Source: Paenibacillaceae bacterium
Lineage (GTDB): Bacteria > Bacillota > Clostridia > Lachnospirales > Lachnospiraceae
Assembly (NCBI GenBank): GCA_015057715.1
Contig: SVDS01000004.1
Coordinates: forward strand, 16,026 to 80,025
Length of the DNA stretch: 64,000 nt
Reading direction: 5' to 3'
Both the position numbers and the translations under genes were made by a program. Below the pieces are notes generated by a model that was not told where the DNA came from, did no database searches, and saw only the letters and a program-made list of their open reading frames with translations. Shown piece by piece: positions 52,775 to 62,028 of the stretch. Each line of letters opens with the position of its first letter. Position 1 is the stretch's first letter.

Positions 52775-53395
52775 ATGGGGCAAATTTTATCAATAGAAGA
52801 ACAACCCTGCAGCACTTCAACAGAAGACAGAATTCTGGATGCAGCCCTTACCATCATTCAGGAAAAAACCATCAGCGGGTTGAGAATCCGTCAGGTGGCA
52901 GAAAAAGCAAATTTGTTTCAATCCAACATTCATTATTATTATAACAGTAAGAAAGAGCTTCTCCTTGCTGTTCAGAAAAAAGTCTTAAACCGTTACCGCG
53001 AAATCCGCCAGCAATCCATTCATCAGTCAGGTATTGGTCCGGAAGCGACTCTGGAAGATCGCCTGGACATTTTTATAAAGCAAAAGATTTACACCATTCT
53101 AATAGATAATAAATACGATGTGGCGGAGCTTGATTTTTGGAACCAGTCACGCCTGGATCCTGATATGCATCAGGAGTTCTGTCTTTCCTATCAGAACTGG
53201 AGAACAGAAATCAGGGAAATCGCAGAAACATTTGCACCAGATATGCCTTCGGCAAAACAGAATCTGATAGCCGGAATTGCGGTTTCTTTGCTGGAGGGAG
53301 CCTCGGTTCAGTTTCTGGTTGATAAAGAGGCATTTGACTTAGATTCTTATTTTGCTTATTGCAAATCAATCCTGATCAGAGAGATCAGAGGCTAG
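52775..53395 (+). CDS. TetR-family repressor of the nucleoside-type ABC transporter
   Basis: 206 aa. The N-terminal helix-turn-helix (DRILDAALTIIQEKTISGLRIRQVAEKANLFQSNIHYYYNSKKELL) is typical TetR; the C-terminal ligand domain is divergent. It is the first gene of the transporter operon (9-base gap to the ATPase). The 7-2-7 dyad in its promoter is the likely operator. The ligand could be a purine nucleoside or base; this is inference. Confidence 0.92.
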   Translation: MGQILSIEEQPCSTSTEDRILDAALTIIQEKTISGLRIRQVAEKANLFQSNIHYYYNSKKELLLAVQKKVLNRYREIRQQSIHQSGIGPEATLEDRLDIFIKQKIYTILIDNKYDVAELDFWNQSRLDPDMHQEFCLSYQNWRTEIREIAETFAPDMPSAKQNLIAGIAVSLLEGASVQFLVDKEAFDLDSYFAYCKSILIREIRG

Positions 53396-53404
53396 GAGGA
53401 ACCA

Positions 53405-54919
53405 ATGAAGGAATTGCTGAAAATGGAGCAGATTACCAAGCAGTTTGGGGATGTATATGCCAATCGCAATATCAATCTCTCTGTAATGGAGGGTGAAGTA
53501 CATACTCTGCTGGGAGAAAACGGAGCAGGAAAAAGCACCCTGATGAATATTTTAATCGGCTTATACCAGCCTACTGCCGGAACCATTTATCTGCGCGGAG
53601 AGAAAGTGAAAATTGACTCACCAAAAGCTGCGGTGAAAATGGGCATTGGCATGGTTCATCAGCATTTTATGCTTGTAGAGGCCATGACTGTATTAGAAAA
53701 CATAATTCTAGGAAGCCGGAAGGATTCCTCTGTCTTCATAAAAAAGGATCAGGTAAGAAAGGAAATCCTGGCACTTTCAGAAAAGTACGGTCTTGATGTG
53801 GAACTGGACAAGCAGATCACTGAAATCTCCGTAGGAGCCCAACAGCGGGTGGAGATATTAAAAGCCCTTTACCGGGGCGCAGAACTTCTTATTCTTGATG
53901 AACCCACAGCTGCACTTACCGACCTTGAAGCAGAAGGACTTTTTTCCATAATCCGCAAACTGACTGGCGAACAAAAATCCGTTATATTTATTTCCCATAA
54001 GATGAGAGAGGTTCTTTCCATCAGCAATAGGATCACTATTTTACGGGCAGGCGAGACTATCACCACTTTAAATAAAGAGGACACTGACGGCACTCAGCTG
54101 GCTAATTTAATGATCGGAAGGGAAATGGTGCCCAGTAATTATAAGAAGGTTAACTCTGACGGAGAAGAAGTTTTAAGCTTTCAAAATATCAGCTATCAAA
54201 AGCAGCAGAAACACAGCGGCTTAAATCATGTAAGCCTTACCGTACGAAAAGGAGAAATCCTTGGCATCGCAGGAGTGGACGGAAACGGTCAGTCACAGCT
54301 TGCACAGCTTGCAGCCGGAATTATTGCGCCTGAAGAGGGAGAGGTTTTGTTAAAAGCCTCCCGCGTATCCCGTTTTGCTCCAAACGGCTTTATTCTCTCC
54401 CACGTTTCCCATATTCCGGAAGACCGCAATAAGATGGGACTGATCGGCAATATGACAGTCAGGGAAAATCTGATTTTAAAAGCGACAGAAGAAGCCCGTT
54501 TTTCTTATGGACACGGAGCACTGTTAAAGAACAAAGCCATTACAAAATTTGCACTTGAAATGAAGGAAAAAAATGATATCCGCTGTGCTTCCATTGAGCA
54601 GGAGGTGCGAAACTTATCAGGAGGAAACCAGCAGAAAATTATACTAGCCAGAGAAATGGAAAATGACCCGGAACTTCTGATTGCGGTTCATCCGACCAGA
54701 GGTTTAGATATTGGCGCCGCCCGTTATGTTCATGATACTATGGCCGCTGCCAGGGATCAGGGCTGTGCGATTCTATTAATCAGTGCTGATTTTGATGAAA
54801 TACTTAATTTATCAGATCGGATTCTGGTTATGTTCGAGGGTCAGGTCATGGGAACCTACTCAGGAGTTAACCCTCCCATTGAACAAATCTCACTTGCAAT
54901 GGCAGGAAAGGGGAATTAG
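53405..54919 (+). CDS. BMP-type ABC transporter ATPase (two nucleotide-binding domains)
   Basis: 504 aa, tandem ABC domains of the sugar/nucleoside class. Domain 1 has GENGAGKSTLM, ISVGAQQRVEILKAL and LILDEPTAAL; domain 2 has a degenerate Walker A (GVDGNGQSQLAQL) and NLSGGNQQKIILAREM. It energises uptake by the two permeases downstream. Relatives import purine nucleosides (NupO/YufO-type). Confidence 0.93.
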   Translation: MKELLKMEQITKQFGDVYANRNINLSVMEGEVHTLLGENGAGKSTLMNILIGLYQPTAGTIYLRGEKVKIDSPKAAVKMGIGMVHQHFMLVEAMTVLENIILGSRKDSSVFIKKDQVRKEILALSEKYGLDVELDKQITEISVGAQQRVEILKALYRGAELLILDEPTAALTDLEAEGLFSIIRKLTGEQKSVIFISHKMREVLSISNRITILRAGETITTLNKEDTDGTQLANLMIGREMVPSNYKKVNSDGEEVLSFQNISYQKQQKHSGLNHVSLTVRKGEILGIAGVDGNGQSQLAQLAAGIIAPEEGEVLLKASRVSRFAPNGFILSHVSHIPEDRNKMGLIGNMTVRENLILKATEEARFSYGHGALLKNKAITKFALEMKEKNDIRCASIEQEVRNLSGGNQQKIILAREMENDPELLIAVHPTRGLDIGAARYVHDTMAAARDQGCAILLISADFDEILNLSDRILVMFEGQVMGTYSGVNPPIEQISLAMAGKGN

Positions 54920-54922
54920 GAC

Positions 54923-55984
54923 ATGAAGCAGAGAGAAAATTTAATGAAGGTCATCGTGCCCGTATTATCCATTCTGGTGGCATTTATCATTGGAGGAATC
55001 ATTATGATCTGCCTGGGTAAAAACCCCTTTCAGGCATATGGATTTCTGTTTTCCGGCGCATTTGGAAGCAGCAGAAAAATCGCTCAGACCCTTGTAATCG
55101 CCTGTCCTTTGATATTTACCGGACTGACTGCAGCGTTTTCCTATAAATGCGGTGTTTTTAACCTTGGCGGGGAAGGCCAGTTTGTTATGGGCGCCGTTGC
55201 CAGCATCTTTTTTGTAACCAGGTCCGGAATCGGAGGAATTGCAGGAATCCTGCTCAGCCTTTTCATTGGCGCAACCGCTGGAGCTGTATGGGGTGCAATT
55301 CCAGGAATTTTAAAGATTACAAGAGGCTTAAATGAAATGATAGTCAGCATCATGCTGAATTACGTGGCAACCCTTTTTATGGGTTACGTTTATACTACCC
55401 TTTTACGTGACGGAAGTGTTCCCCAGACCTTTGCAATCCCTGACAGCACCAAACTGGCAGTTGTATCAAAAAGCTTCCCCGTCCACTGGGGTGTATGGGT
55501 TGCTTTATTTCTGGCATTTGCAGGGTATTACTTTTTATTCTATACCTCTAAGGGGTTTAAACTGAGAGCAGTGGGCTTAAATTCAACTGCCGCATTCTTC
55601 AATGGTTTTCCCGTAAACCGGTATGTACTCTTCTCCTTTATTGCCTCCGGAGCGGTTGCCGGGCTGGGCGGAAGTGTAGAGCTTCACGGAAAGCAGTTAA
55701 GACTGATGGGGGGATTTGGTCAGGGTTACGGCTTTGATGGAGTGGCAATCGCACTGATTGCCCAGCTTAATCCCATTGGAACTGCCGCAGTTGCATTTAT
55801 CTTTGCCGTACTGAGAAAAGGGGCAAGTACTTTACAGACCGGTATGCAGATTCCTACCGCTGTGGTTGATATCATTCAGGCATTGGTAATTATATTTGCG
55901 GTGGCTGGCACAGCGCTGTTAAAGCTTCCTGCAATCAGACAATACATAAACAGCCATATGGGCAAAAAGGAGGTTACCAACTGA
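54923..55984 (+). CDS. BMP-type ABC transporter permease 1 (YufP-like)
   Basis: 353 aa with about ten membrane segments, including the loop LGGEGQFVMGAVASIFF and GFKLRAVGLNSTAAFFNGFPVNRYV typical of branched-chain/nucleoside permeases. It starts 3 bases after the ATPase stop and its stop overlaps the start of the second permease. Confidence 0.92.
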   Translation: MKQRENLMKVIVPVLSILVAFIIGGIIMICLGKNPFQAYGFLFSGAFGSSRKIAQTLVIACPLIFTGLTAAFSYKCGVFNLGGEGQFVMGAVASIFFVTRSGIGGIAGILLSLFIGATAGAVWGAIPGILKITRGLNEMIVSIMLNYVATLFMGYVYTTLLRDGSVPQTFAIPDSTKLAVVSKSFPVHWGVWVALFLAFAGYYFLFYTSKGFKLRAVGLNSTAAFFNGFPVNRYVLFSFIASGAVAGLGGSVELHGKQLRLMGGFGQGYGFDGVAIALIAQLNPIGTAAVAFIFAVLRKGASTLQTGMQIPTAVVDIIQALVIIFAVAGTALLKLPAIRQYINSHMGKKEVTN

Positions 55985-56925
55985 TGGAAGCATTTTTCAA
56001 CATGAATTTTCTCACAGAGTTGCTTCTTTCTACCATACGAATGGCAACTCCCATCCTGTTTGTTGCACTGGCTGAAACCTACTCCGAACGGGCCGGACTG
56101 GTCAATATCGGTCTTGACGGAATTATGTCCTTTGGTGCATTAATTGGTTTCTTAATCGGTTATAAAACCGGGAGCCCAACAACCGGTATTCTGGCTGGTG
56201 CCCTGTCCGGTGTGGCCATTAATATGATTTATGCATTCTGCACCATCCGTTTATGTGCTCCCCAGATTGTTTATGGTATGGCAATTAATATTTTTGCACC
56301 GGCACTGGCTTCCTTTATCTACCGCCTTTCCTTTTCCGATACCTCAACACTGATCCAGGGGGTATCCATGAAGGCGATGCCTATTCCGGTTCTTAGCAGT
56401 ATTCCGGTACTTGGACCTTTGTTTTTCAACCATATCCCTCTGGTTTACATGGCATATCTGCTGGTACCTGTCACTGCAGTGTTCTTTAACAGAACAAAAG
56501 CAGGACTTAATTTTAAAGCAGTAGGAGAATTTCCCAAAGCAGCAGAAACACTGGGAATCAATGTTGTTCTTCAAAAATACATTGCCTGCGTCATCTGCGG
56601 CGCACTTGCGGGAATCGGAGGAGCGTATTTAACCATCTGCTATACCAGCACCTACTCCGAGGGAATTGTGGCAGGCCGTGGATTTATTGCTCTTTCAGCT
56701 GTTATATTCGGGCGTTGGATGCCTTCCGGTGTAATGTTAGCCTGCCTGCTTTTTGGGTTTTGTGATGCACTGCAGATCCGGCTCCAGCTGTTAAGTCCTT
56801 CCACACCCTACCAGCTTCTCCAGATGATCCCCTATCTGTGCACCCTGTTTGTTCTTGCATTTTTCGGAATACGAAAAAGCGGTCCGAAAGCCAACGGACA
56901 GCCCTATTACAGGGAAGAACGGTAA
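55984..56925 (+). CDS. BMP-type ABC transporter permease 2 (YufQ-like)
   Basis: 313 aa, about eight membrane segments, with LVNIGLDGIMSFGALIGFL and LNFKAVGEFPKAAETLGINVV matching the second permease of nucleoside importers. Overlaps the first permease by one base. Confidence 0.92.
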   Translation: MEAFFNMNFLTELLLSTIRMATPILFVALAETYSERAGLVNIGLDGIMSFGALIGFLIGYKTGSPTTGILAGALSGVAINMIYAFCTIRLCAPQIVYGMAINIFAPALASFIYRLSFSDTSTLIQGVSMKAMPIPVLSSIPVLGPLFFNHIPLVYMAYLLVPVTAVFFNRTKAGLNFKAVGEFPKAAETLGINVVLQKYIACVICGALAGIGGAYLTICYTSTYSEGIVAGRGFIALSAVIFGRWMPSGVMLACLLFGFCDALQIRLQLLSPSTPYQLLQMIPYLCTLFVLAFFGIRKSGPKANGQPYYREER

Positions 56926-56985
56926 TGATAATTCCAGGACAGCCCTGCGATTATATATTTTTTCAACATAAAAGGAGGATTTATT

Positions 56986-58059
56986 ATGAAAAAGACTATG
57001 AAAACAGCATCTCTTATCATGGCCGCAGTCCTTACTGCAATGAGTCTTGCTGCATGCAGCAGCGCGTCTGCACCAACAAAAGCGGCAGGTTCCTCTGCGG
57101 AAACCTCTGCAGCGGAGACTACCAAAGCAGAAACCACCAAGGCAGAAGAAACAAAGGCTGCTGACTCTTCAAAAGCATCCGGCTATAAAGTGGCCATGGT
57201 CCTTGACTCTTCTGTTTCAGACGGAGGCTGGGGCGCAAGCTGCTATCAGGCTATGGTGAATGCGGCAAAAGACAGCGGCTGGGAAACTGTGTATACGGAC
57301 AATGTAGCGACTGCTGATTTTGCCACGGTTATGACCGATTACGCAGAACTGGGTTACAACCTGATCTTTGCACCAGGCAATCAGTATACCGATGCAGTAA
57401 AGCAGGTTGCAGAAGAATATCCGGACATCAAATTTGCTTTGTTAAATGGTACTGTTGAAACAGAAAACATTACCTCCATTCTTCCTGATGCAAAGCAGAT
57501 CGGTTACATGGCAGGTGCTCTGGCAGGTCTTATGAGCAAGACAAACAACATTGGTTTTATCGGTGGTATGGAGCTGGATACCACAAAAGCAAAGCTGGAA
57601 TGCTATGAAAAGGCAGCGAAAAAAGTAAATCCTGATATTAAAGTTTCATCTGCTTACGCAGGCTCGTTCAGCGATACTGCCAAGGGTAAGGAAATCGCTT
57701 CCTCCATGGTTTCCACCTATGATGTTGACGTAATGTTTGGTGATGCCTCCGCAGTTGATACCGGAGCACGGGAAGCACTGGCTGGATCAGAGGGCAGATA
57801 TGATATCGGTCAGCCAGGTGATTTAGGTTCTGCTGATCACAAAATTATCATCTGCTCTGTTGTGACCGACAATGCGGCTTTGTTAAAAGCCTGTATGAAG
57901 GATGTGGAAGCAGATACCTTTGGCGGCAAAACCATTTACGGTGATTTAAGCAACGGTTGCTTAAGCATCGGAACATTCTCCAATTTAGTTCCACAGGATA
58001 TTCAGACACAGTACAAAGAAATAGTTGATCAGATTAAGGCAGGAACTTTTATTCAGTAA
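56986..58059 (+). CDS. BMP-family substrate-binding lipoprotein
   Basis: 357 aa. Lipoprotein signal ending in MSLAAC-S, then a low-complexity Ala/Glu/Thr/Lys linker (about 30-62), then the BMP/Med fold (VAMVLDSSVSDGGWGASCYQAM, NNIGFIGGMELDTTKAKLECY). It captures the substrate, probably a nucleoside, and delivers it to the two permeases. Confidence 0.93.
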   Translation: MKKTMKTASLIMAAVLTAMSLAACSSASAPTKAAGSSAETSAAETTKAETTKAEETKAADSSKASGYKVAMVLDSSVSDGGWGASCYQAMVNAAKDSGWETVYTDNVATADFATVMTDYAELGYNLIFAPGNQYTDAVKQVAEEYPDIKFALLNGTVETENITSILPDAKQIGYMAGALAGLMSKTNNIGFIGGMELDTTKAKLECYEKAAKKVNPDIKVSSAYAGSFSDTAKGKEIASSMVSTYDVDVMFGDASAVDTGAREALAGSEGRYDIGQPGDLGSADHKIIICSVVTDNAALLKACMKDVEADTFGGKTIYGDLSNGCLSIGTFSNLVPQDIQTQYKEIVDQIKAGTFIQ

Positions 58060-58061
58060 TT

Positions 58062-58113
58062 AAAAATCCCCGCGAAAGCAAGTATGGAAATACTTCTCTC
58101 ACGGGGATTTTCC
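58062..58113 (+). terminator. Terminator of the BMP transporter operon
   Basis: AAAATCCCCG and CGGGGATTTT arms close a long hairpin immediately after the lipoprotein stop, followed by a T/C-rich run. Confidence 0.87.
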
Positions 58114-58193
58114 TGTCTTTTTAAACGGGAATCTTTCTAACAATACATAATGAACAGAATTGGGGAATCCTGATATTCGGTTACTACAACTTA

Positions 58194-58796
58194 TTATTTC
58201 AGTGCAAAGGAATTAAAGAAAGTGTCAATTTCCGGTGTTCTTTCTCCTGATTCAGAAACTGCCTGAAGCTGATAAACATGATCTCCGGCAATATATACTC
58301 TGTGATAGAATACGATGGTATCAGATCCCAGGGGAGCACTGTATTTTAATTCTTTACCCTGGTATTCGCCAAGGGTAATATCCTTGCTGTCTTCAATGGT
58401 ATAGGGAATATTGGAAACTGCGCCTTCTAACATAGCTGCAGGATCTGCTGCTGCACCCTCAGGTATTGCACTATACATAACATTGTAAAGCGCATCTTCC
58501 TGCTCGAGCATATAAGAATACAGATCAATTGCAGTTCCCTCAGAGGAAACTGACTGCTTCATCTCTTTCGGTGTTCCCGGATAGCTGGCTGTAAATAATC
58601 CGTTTGGATCTTCAAATGTTGCGAAAGCGTCTGCGCCTGCTTCTGTACTGGCTTCAGCTGCTTTGCTTTCCTCTGTTGTTTCCTGTGATTGTGCAACAGT
58701 TGTTTCTGTTGCAACGGCTTCTGCCTTTTTACCGCAGCCTGCAAGTGCTGCAATTAATAAACAGGCCAGTAAGATAGAATAAATTCTCTTTTTCAT
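58194..58796 (-). CDS. Secreted lipoprotein of unknown function
   Basis: 200 aa. Lipoprotein signal (YSILLACLLIAALAGC), then a Thr/Glu/Ala-rich linker, then a small beta domain (FEDPNGLFTASYPGTPKEM, TIEDSKDITLGEYQGKELKYS, FYHRVYIAGDHVYQLQAV) like the PsbP-like/DUF1795-type domain. Monocistronic and convergent with the transporter operon. Confidence 0.75.
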   Translation of the reverse strand: MKKRIYSILLACLLIAALAGCGKKAEAVATETTVAQSQETTEESKAAEASTEAGADAFATFEDPNGLFTASYPGTPKEMKQSVSSEGTAIDLYSYMLEQEDALYNVMYSAIPEGAAADPAAMLEGAVSNIPYTIEDSKDITLGEYQGKELKYSAPLGSDTIVFYHRVYIAGDHVYQLQAVSESGERTPEIDTFFNSFALK

Positions 58797-58971
58797 AATT
58801 TCTCCTCGTCAATTGGTATTGGCAATCCCCCTGCTTTTATATGTAAAATCGAAAGCAGTAAAATTATAGCATAAATTTCCAATGGTAACAACCAATTAAT
58901 TTTTAATTATTAATTAATATTTTTGTAACGGTTATTTTCATTTCATGAATGTCATGATTTTATCATAAGGG

Positions 58972-59001
58972 TTTACCAAACAATAAAATTCATGCTATAA
59001 T
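58972..59001 (+). promoter_or_regulatory. Promoter of the GntR-led operon
   Basis: TTTACC (58972-58977) with an 18-bp spacer, or TTACCA one base on with 17 bp, and TATAAT (58996-59001), 45 bases before the GntR start. The A+T-rich gap 58797-59046 also holds the divergent lipoprotein promoter, not placed. Confidence 0.65.
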
Positions 59002-59046
59002 ATAGGAAGAAATATGCCGTCTCAATACGGCAGAACGGAGTTTTAC

Positions 59047-59811
59047 ATGTCACTCATACCGTTTCAAAAATTACCGCCCAGAAGGCATACAGAAGATGCC
59101 CGACAGTATGCATACCGGATCATACGGCATTTTATTTTAAATCTCCATCTACCTCCCGGAAGAAAGATGAATGAAGTAGAACTGGCAGATGCATTAAACA
59201 TCAGCCGGACTCCTGTCCATGATACTCTGTACAAGCTTTCCAGAAAAAATCTGATTGATATAATTCCTCAGAAAGGTGCGTTTGTTTCAAAGATCGATAC
59301 TGCACGGATCGAGCAGACCTTATGGATTCATAAGCAGCTTGGGACAGCCATGATCCAGAATATCTTTATCCGGAATGTTAAGGGCACTCAGTTTGATATC
59401 CTCTATCACCATTTGCGGGAGCTGGAGGACTATTTAGCTCAGGGAGATTTATCCCATTCTGTCCGGCTAATTACTGATTATTACCATCTTCTTTATGAAC
59501 TGGGAGGAAAGATGAATCATATATGGGAGGCTGTGCAGAAAGCCGGAATGGATCTTCAGAGACTTTTATATCTTGCTGCGTCGGATTCTTCGGTTACAGA
59601 AGATTTTATAAAGGATCTTACGTCTCTTACCGATGCACTGGCTGCAAGAAACACCGATCGCGCATGCACCATCTACCGCCATCATTTATCCCGGATACAG
59701 CTTCTGATCCCACCTTTACAGGAGTGTTATCCGGATTATTTTCTTGAAAGCCAGCCGGGTTATGATACGGCGACTTCCTACTATCAGAAAGGAATCAGCT
59801 ACGATGAATGA
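59047..59811 (+). CDS. GntR/FadR-type transcriptional regulator
   Basis: 254 aa from ATG at 59047 (ACGGAG upstream), with the frame opening at 59014. The winged helix (LPPGRKMNEVELADALNISRTPVHDTLYKLSRKNLIDIIPQKGAFV) is followed by a helical FCD-like effector domain with possible metal ligands. It leads an operon of sugar/sugar-acid metabolism genes, whose ligand is probably a sugar acid. Confidence 0.9.
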   Translation: MSLIPFQKLPPRRHTEDARQYAYRIIRHFILNLHLPPGRKMNEVELADALNISRTPVHDTLYKLSRKNLIDIIPQKGAFVSKIDTARIEQTLWIHKQLGTAMIQNIFIRNVKGTQFDILYHHLRELEDYLAQGDLSHSVRLITDYYHLLYELGGKMNHIWEAVQKAGMDLQRLLYLAASDSSVTEDFIKDLTSLTDALAARNTDRACTIYRHHLSRIQLLIPPLQECYPDYFLESQPGYDTATSYYQKGISYDE

Positions 59812-60586
59812 TTGTATACAAACCAGATTTGCCCTGACTGGAAAAAAGGCTCTGATTGCCGGAGGCACAGGCGGGCTTGGTAGTTCCATTGCAAAAGCAT
59901 TTCTTCAAAGCGGAGCCGATGTTGCCGTCTGCGGAGGGCATCCGGAAAAGGCCGGTTTTTTAAGAGAAACAGCAGACAGGGAAGGCAGACGACTTCTCAC
60001 TCTCGGCTGTGATATTACAGATCGCCATAAGGTAGAAGAAATGATGGACGAGATTGTCCGGGAATTTTGCAGTCTTGATATCTTAGTGAACAGCGCGGGT
60101 ATGAACCGGCTGATTCCGGCCGAAGATTACGAAGAAGAAGTTTTTGCACAGGTTATGGATTTAAATGTGCTTGGAATTCATACAGTGACCCGGGCTGTGG
60201 GAAAACGTTTTATGATCCCAGCTGGATACGGGCGGATTTTAAATCTGTCATCAGTAAAAGGTCTTATCGGAACCGGGCAGGATTATCTGGCCTACTGCAC
60301 CAGCAAAGGGGCTGTGAATATGTATACCAAACAGCTTGCCTGTGAATGGGGCAAATACGGAATCACATGTAACGCCATTGCTCCAACCTTTGTCCGGACC
60401 CCCATTAACGCGTTTCAGCTGGATGATCCTGAGTTTTACCAGACTTTAACGAAACGAATTCCGTTGGGACGAATTGGTCAGGAAGAAGATATTGCAGCAG
60501 CTGCGGTATTTTTATGCAGCGATGCCTCTTCCTTTGTAACTGGACAGATTCTTGGAGTAGACGGCGGTTTAACCGCAATGCAGTAA
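59804..60586 (+). CDS. SDR-family oxidoreductase (gluconate 5-dehydrogenase / KduD-like)
   Basis: 260 aa from ATG at 59804, inside the end of the GntR gene (AAAGGA upstream); a longer frame opens at 59744. NAD(P)-binding GGTGGLGSSIAKAF, catalytic Ser in LSSVKG and the Tyr-x3-Lys pair in YLAYCTSKGAV are visible. The sequence resembles sugar-acid ketol dehydrogenases. Substrate is inferred from neighbours. Confidence 0.9.
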   Translation: MNDCIQTRFALTGKKALIAGGTGGLGSSIAKAFLQSGADVAVCGGHPEKAGFLRETADREGRRLLTLGCDITDRHKVEEMMDEIVREFCSLDILVNSAGMNRLIPAEDYEEEVFAQVMDLNVLGIHTVTRAVGKRFMIPAGYGRILNLSSVKGLIGTGQDYLAYCTSKGAVNMYTKQLACEWGKYGITCNAIAPTFVRTPINAFQLDDPEFYQTLTKRIPLGRIGQEEDIAAAAVFLCSDASSFVTGQILGVDGGLTAMQ

Positions 60587-60630
60587 AGGTCACATAAATC
60601 AGAATATAAGAATTGACGGAGGAATCGATT

Positions 60631-61146
60631 ATGATTTTCGGAAATATTTATAGTTCCATGTTAAAAGAACAGCTTGCCATTCTACCCGCTCCTCTTAGCT
60701 GCGCCATCCGTTATCTGACCGAGCATGATATGGCAGCCCATGAACCAGGGGTGTTTACCATTGATTTAGATGGTATCCCGGTAATACTTCAGGTACTCGA
60801 TTTAAAGACCGGTGACCGGAGCGGACTTCGTCCTGAGATTCACAGAAAGAACATTGATGTACAGTTTCTGGCCTGCGGAGGTCCGGAAGAGGCCGGTTTT
60901 TACACAGATGACGGCAACGGACAGGTTGAGGAGAACCTTCTTGATACTCCAAGAGATATTCTTTTTTATAAAAATGATCCCGCCGCTTTAGAAGGCCGGA
61001 TTCATATGATACCGGGAACCTTTGCCATTTATTTCCCCTGGGATGTGCATATCCCTGCAATTCAATCAGGTGATACCCAATCTCCCATCAGAAAGATTGT
61101 AATTAAAGTACCGTTAGATAGCTGCCTGCCGGACAGCACCCGTTAG
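60631..61146 (+). CDS. YhcH/YjgK/YiaL-family protein
   Basis: 171 aa from ATG at 60631 (GGAGGAAT upstream). Cupin-like beta-sandwich with the metal-site pattern RPEIHRKNIDVQFLACG and FAIYFPWDVHIPAI, typical of YhcH/YiaL proteins of sialic-acid and ketogulonate operons, reported as possible sugar isomerases/anomerases. Confidence 0.92.
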   Translation: MIFGNIYSSMLKEQLAILPAPLSCAIRYLTEHDMAAHEPGVFTIDLDGIPVILQVLDLKTGDRSGLRPEIHRKNIDVQFLACGGPEEAGFYTDDGNGQVEENLLDTPRDILFYKNDPAALEGRIHMIPGTFAIYFPWDVHIPAIQSGDTQSPIRKIVIKVPLDSCLPDSTR

Positions 61147-61159
61147 GAGGTCACCAAAT

Positions 61160-61987
61160 ATGGAATTAAACCATTATCTGGAGGCACTTTCTTTGAAAGA
61201 TCCGGATCAGAGACGCAATGCGCTCAGGGAAGTTCTTATAAAGGAGCATCTGGATTTTGATCTTCAAGAGGAACCGCCTTCCCAAAAGGCTCCAAGAGGG
61301 ATTTCTAACTATATTCTGGTACCATGGAATAGCGAGCCCGGTCCTCTTTTTTGTGCTCATTATGATGCAGTGCCCGGTAGCTTTGGCGCCAATGATAATG
61401 CTGCTGCTTTGTGCATTCTCATCGCTCTTGCAGGAAAACTGAAAGAAGAGAATTTTCCTGCAAAATTTGCATTTTTTGATGGGGAAGAAACCGGTAATAC
61501 CGGGAGCAGGCTCTTTGCTGCTTCCATGAATCATCAGGAGATAACAGGAGTTATAAATCTGGATGTGTGCGGCTATGGGGATACCATTGCAGTTAACAGC
61601 CGGGGATATGAACGAAAGCCGGGAGTGGAAGCATTTTGCAGAAAAGAAGTTCTGGCAGACCATAACGGTGTGCTTGTAAAATATCTTCCGGGAAGTGATG
61701 AAGCTTCCTTTTCCGGCAGCCGGACTCCGGCAATCAGTATTGCCAGCGTTCCAAGATGGGATATCCAGTATTTAAACGCTCTTTCCAAGATGGGAAGCGG
61801 TTTATTAGGCAGGCCCCCGGAATTTCATATGATCCTGGATCAGATGGAGATTTCCACTACCATGCACGGGGGATACCGGGATACTCCGGAATGGGTTGAA
61901 TTAGCAGCCATGAATCGGATATACGATTATCTGACCGATGCACTTCATAAGTCTTTTGACAAAAAGAAAAGGTTCCTTCTGTTTTAA
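61160..61987 (+). CDS. M28-family metallopeptidase (aminopeptidase-like)
   Basis: 275 aa. The metal ligands of the M28 clan are visible as AHYDAVPGSFGANDNAAAL (His, Asp), FFDGEETGNTGS (Glu-Glu) and later His residues (MHGGYRDTPEW). It has no signal peptide, so it acts in the cytosol, unusual among sugar-acid genes. The stop codon lies inside the following terminator hairpin. Confidence 0.88.
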   Translation: MELNHYLEALSLKDPDQRRNALREVLIKEHLDFDLQEEPPSQKAPRGISNYILVPWNSEPGPLFCAHYDAVPGSFGANDNAAALCILIALAGKLKEENFPAKFAFFDGEETGNTGSRLFAASMNHQEITGVINLDVCGYGDTIAVNSRGYERKPGVEAFCRKEVLADHNGVLVKYLPGSDEASFSGSRTPAISIASVPRWDIQYLNALSKMGSGLLGRPPEFHMILDQMEISTTMHGGYRDTPEWVELAAMNRIYDYLTDALHKSFDKKKRFLLF

Positions 61988-62011
61988 TCAGCAGAAGGAA
62001 CCTCTTCTTTT
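61971..62011. terminator. Convergent terminator
   Basis: GGTTCCTTCTG and CAGAAGGAACC arms around a loop of about 9 bases, with T-rich sequence on the plus side and A-rich sequence before it. It serves the M28 operon and probably the zinc dehydrogenase operon on the minus strand. Confidence 0.87.
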
Positions 62012-62028
62012 AGAGAGAGAGTGGGGTT

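Noticed and set aside
54923..56925. Ribose/CUT2 sugar permeases
   Set aside because: The pair of unequal permeases plus BMP lipoprotein and tandem ATPase fits the nucleoside (BMP) class rather than a single-permease RbsC system.
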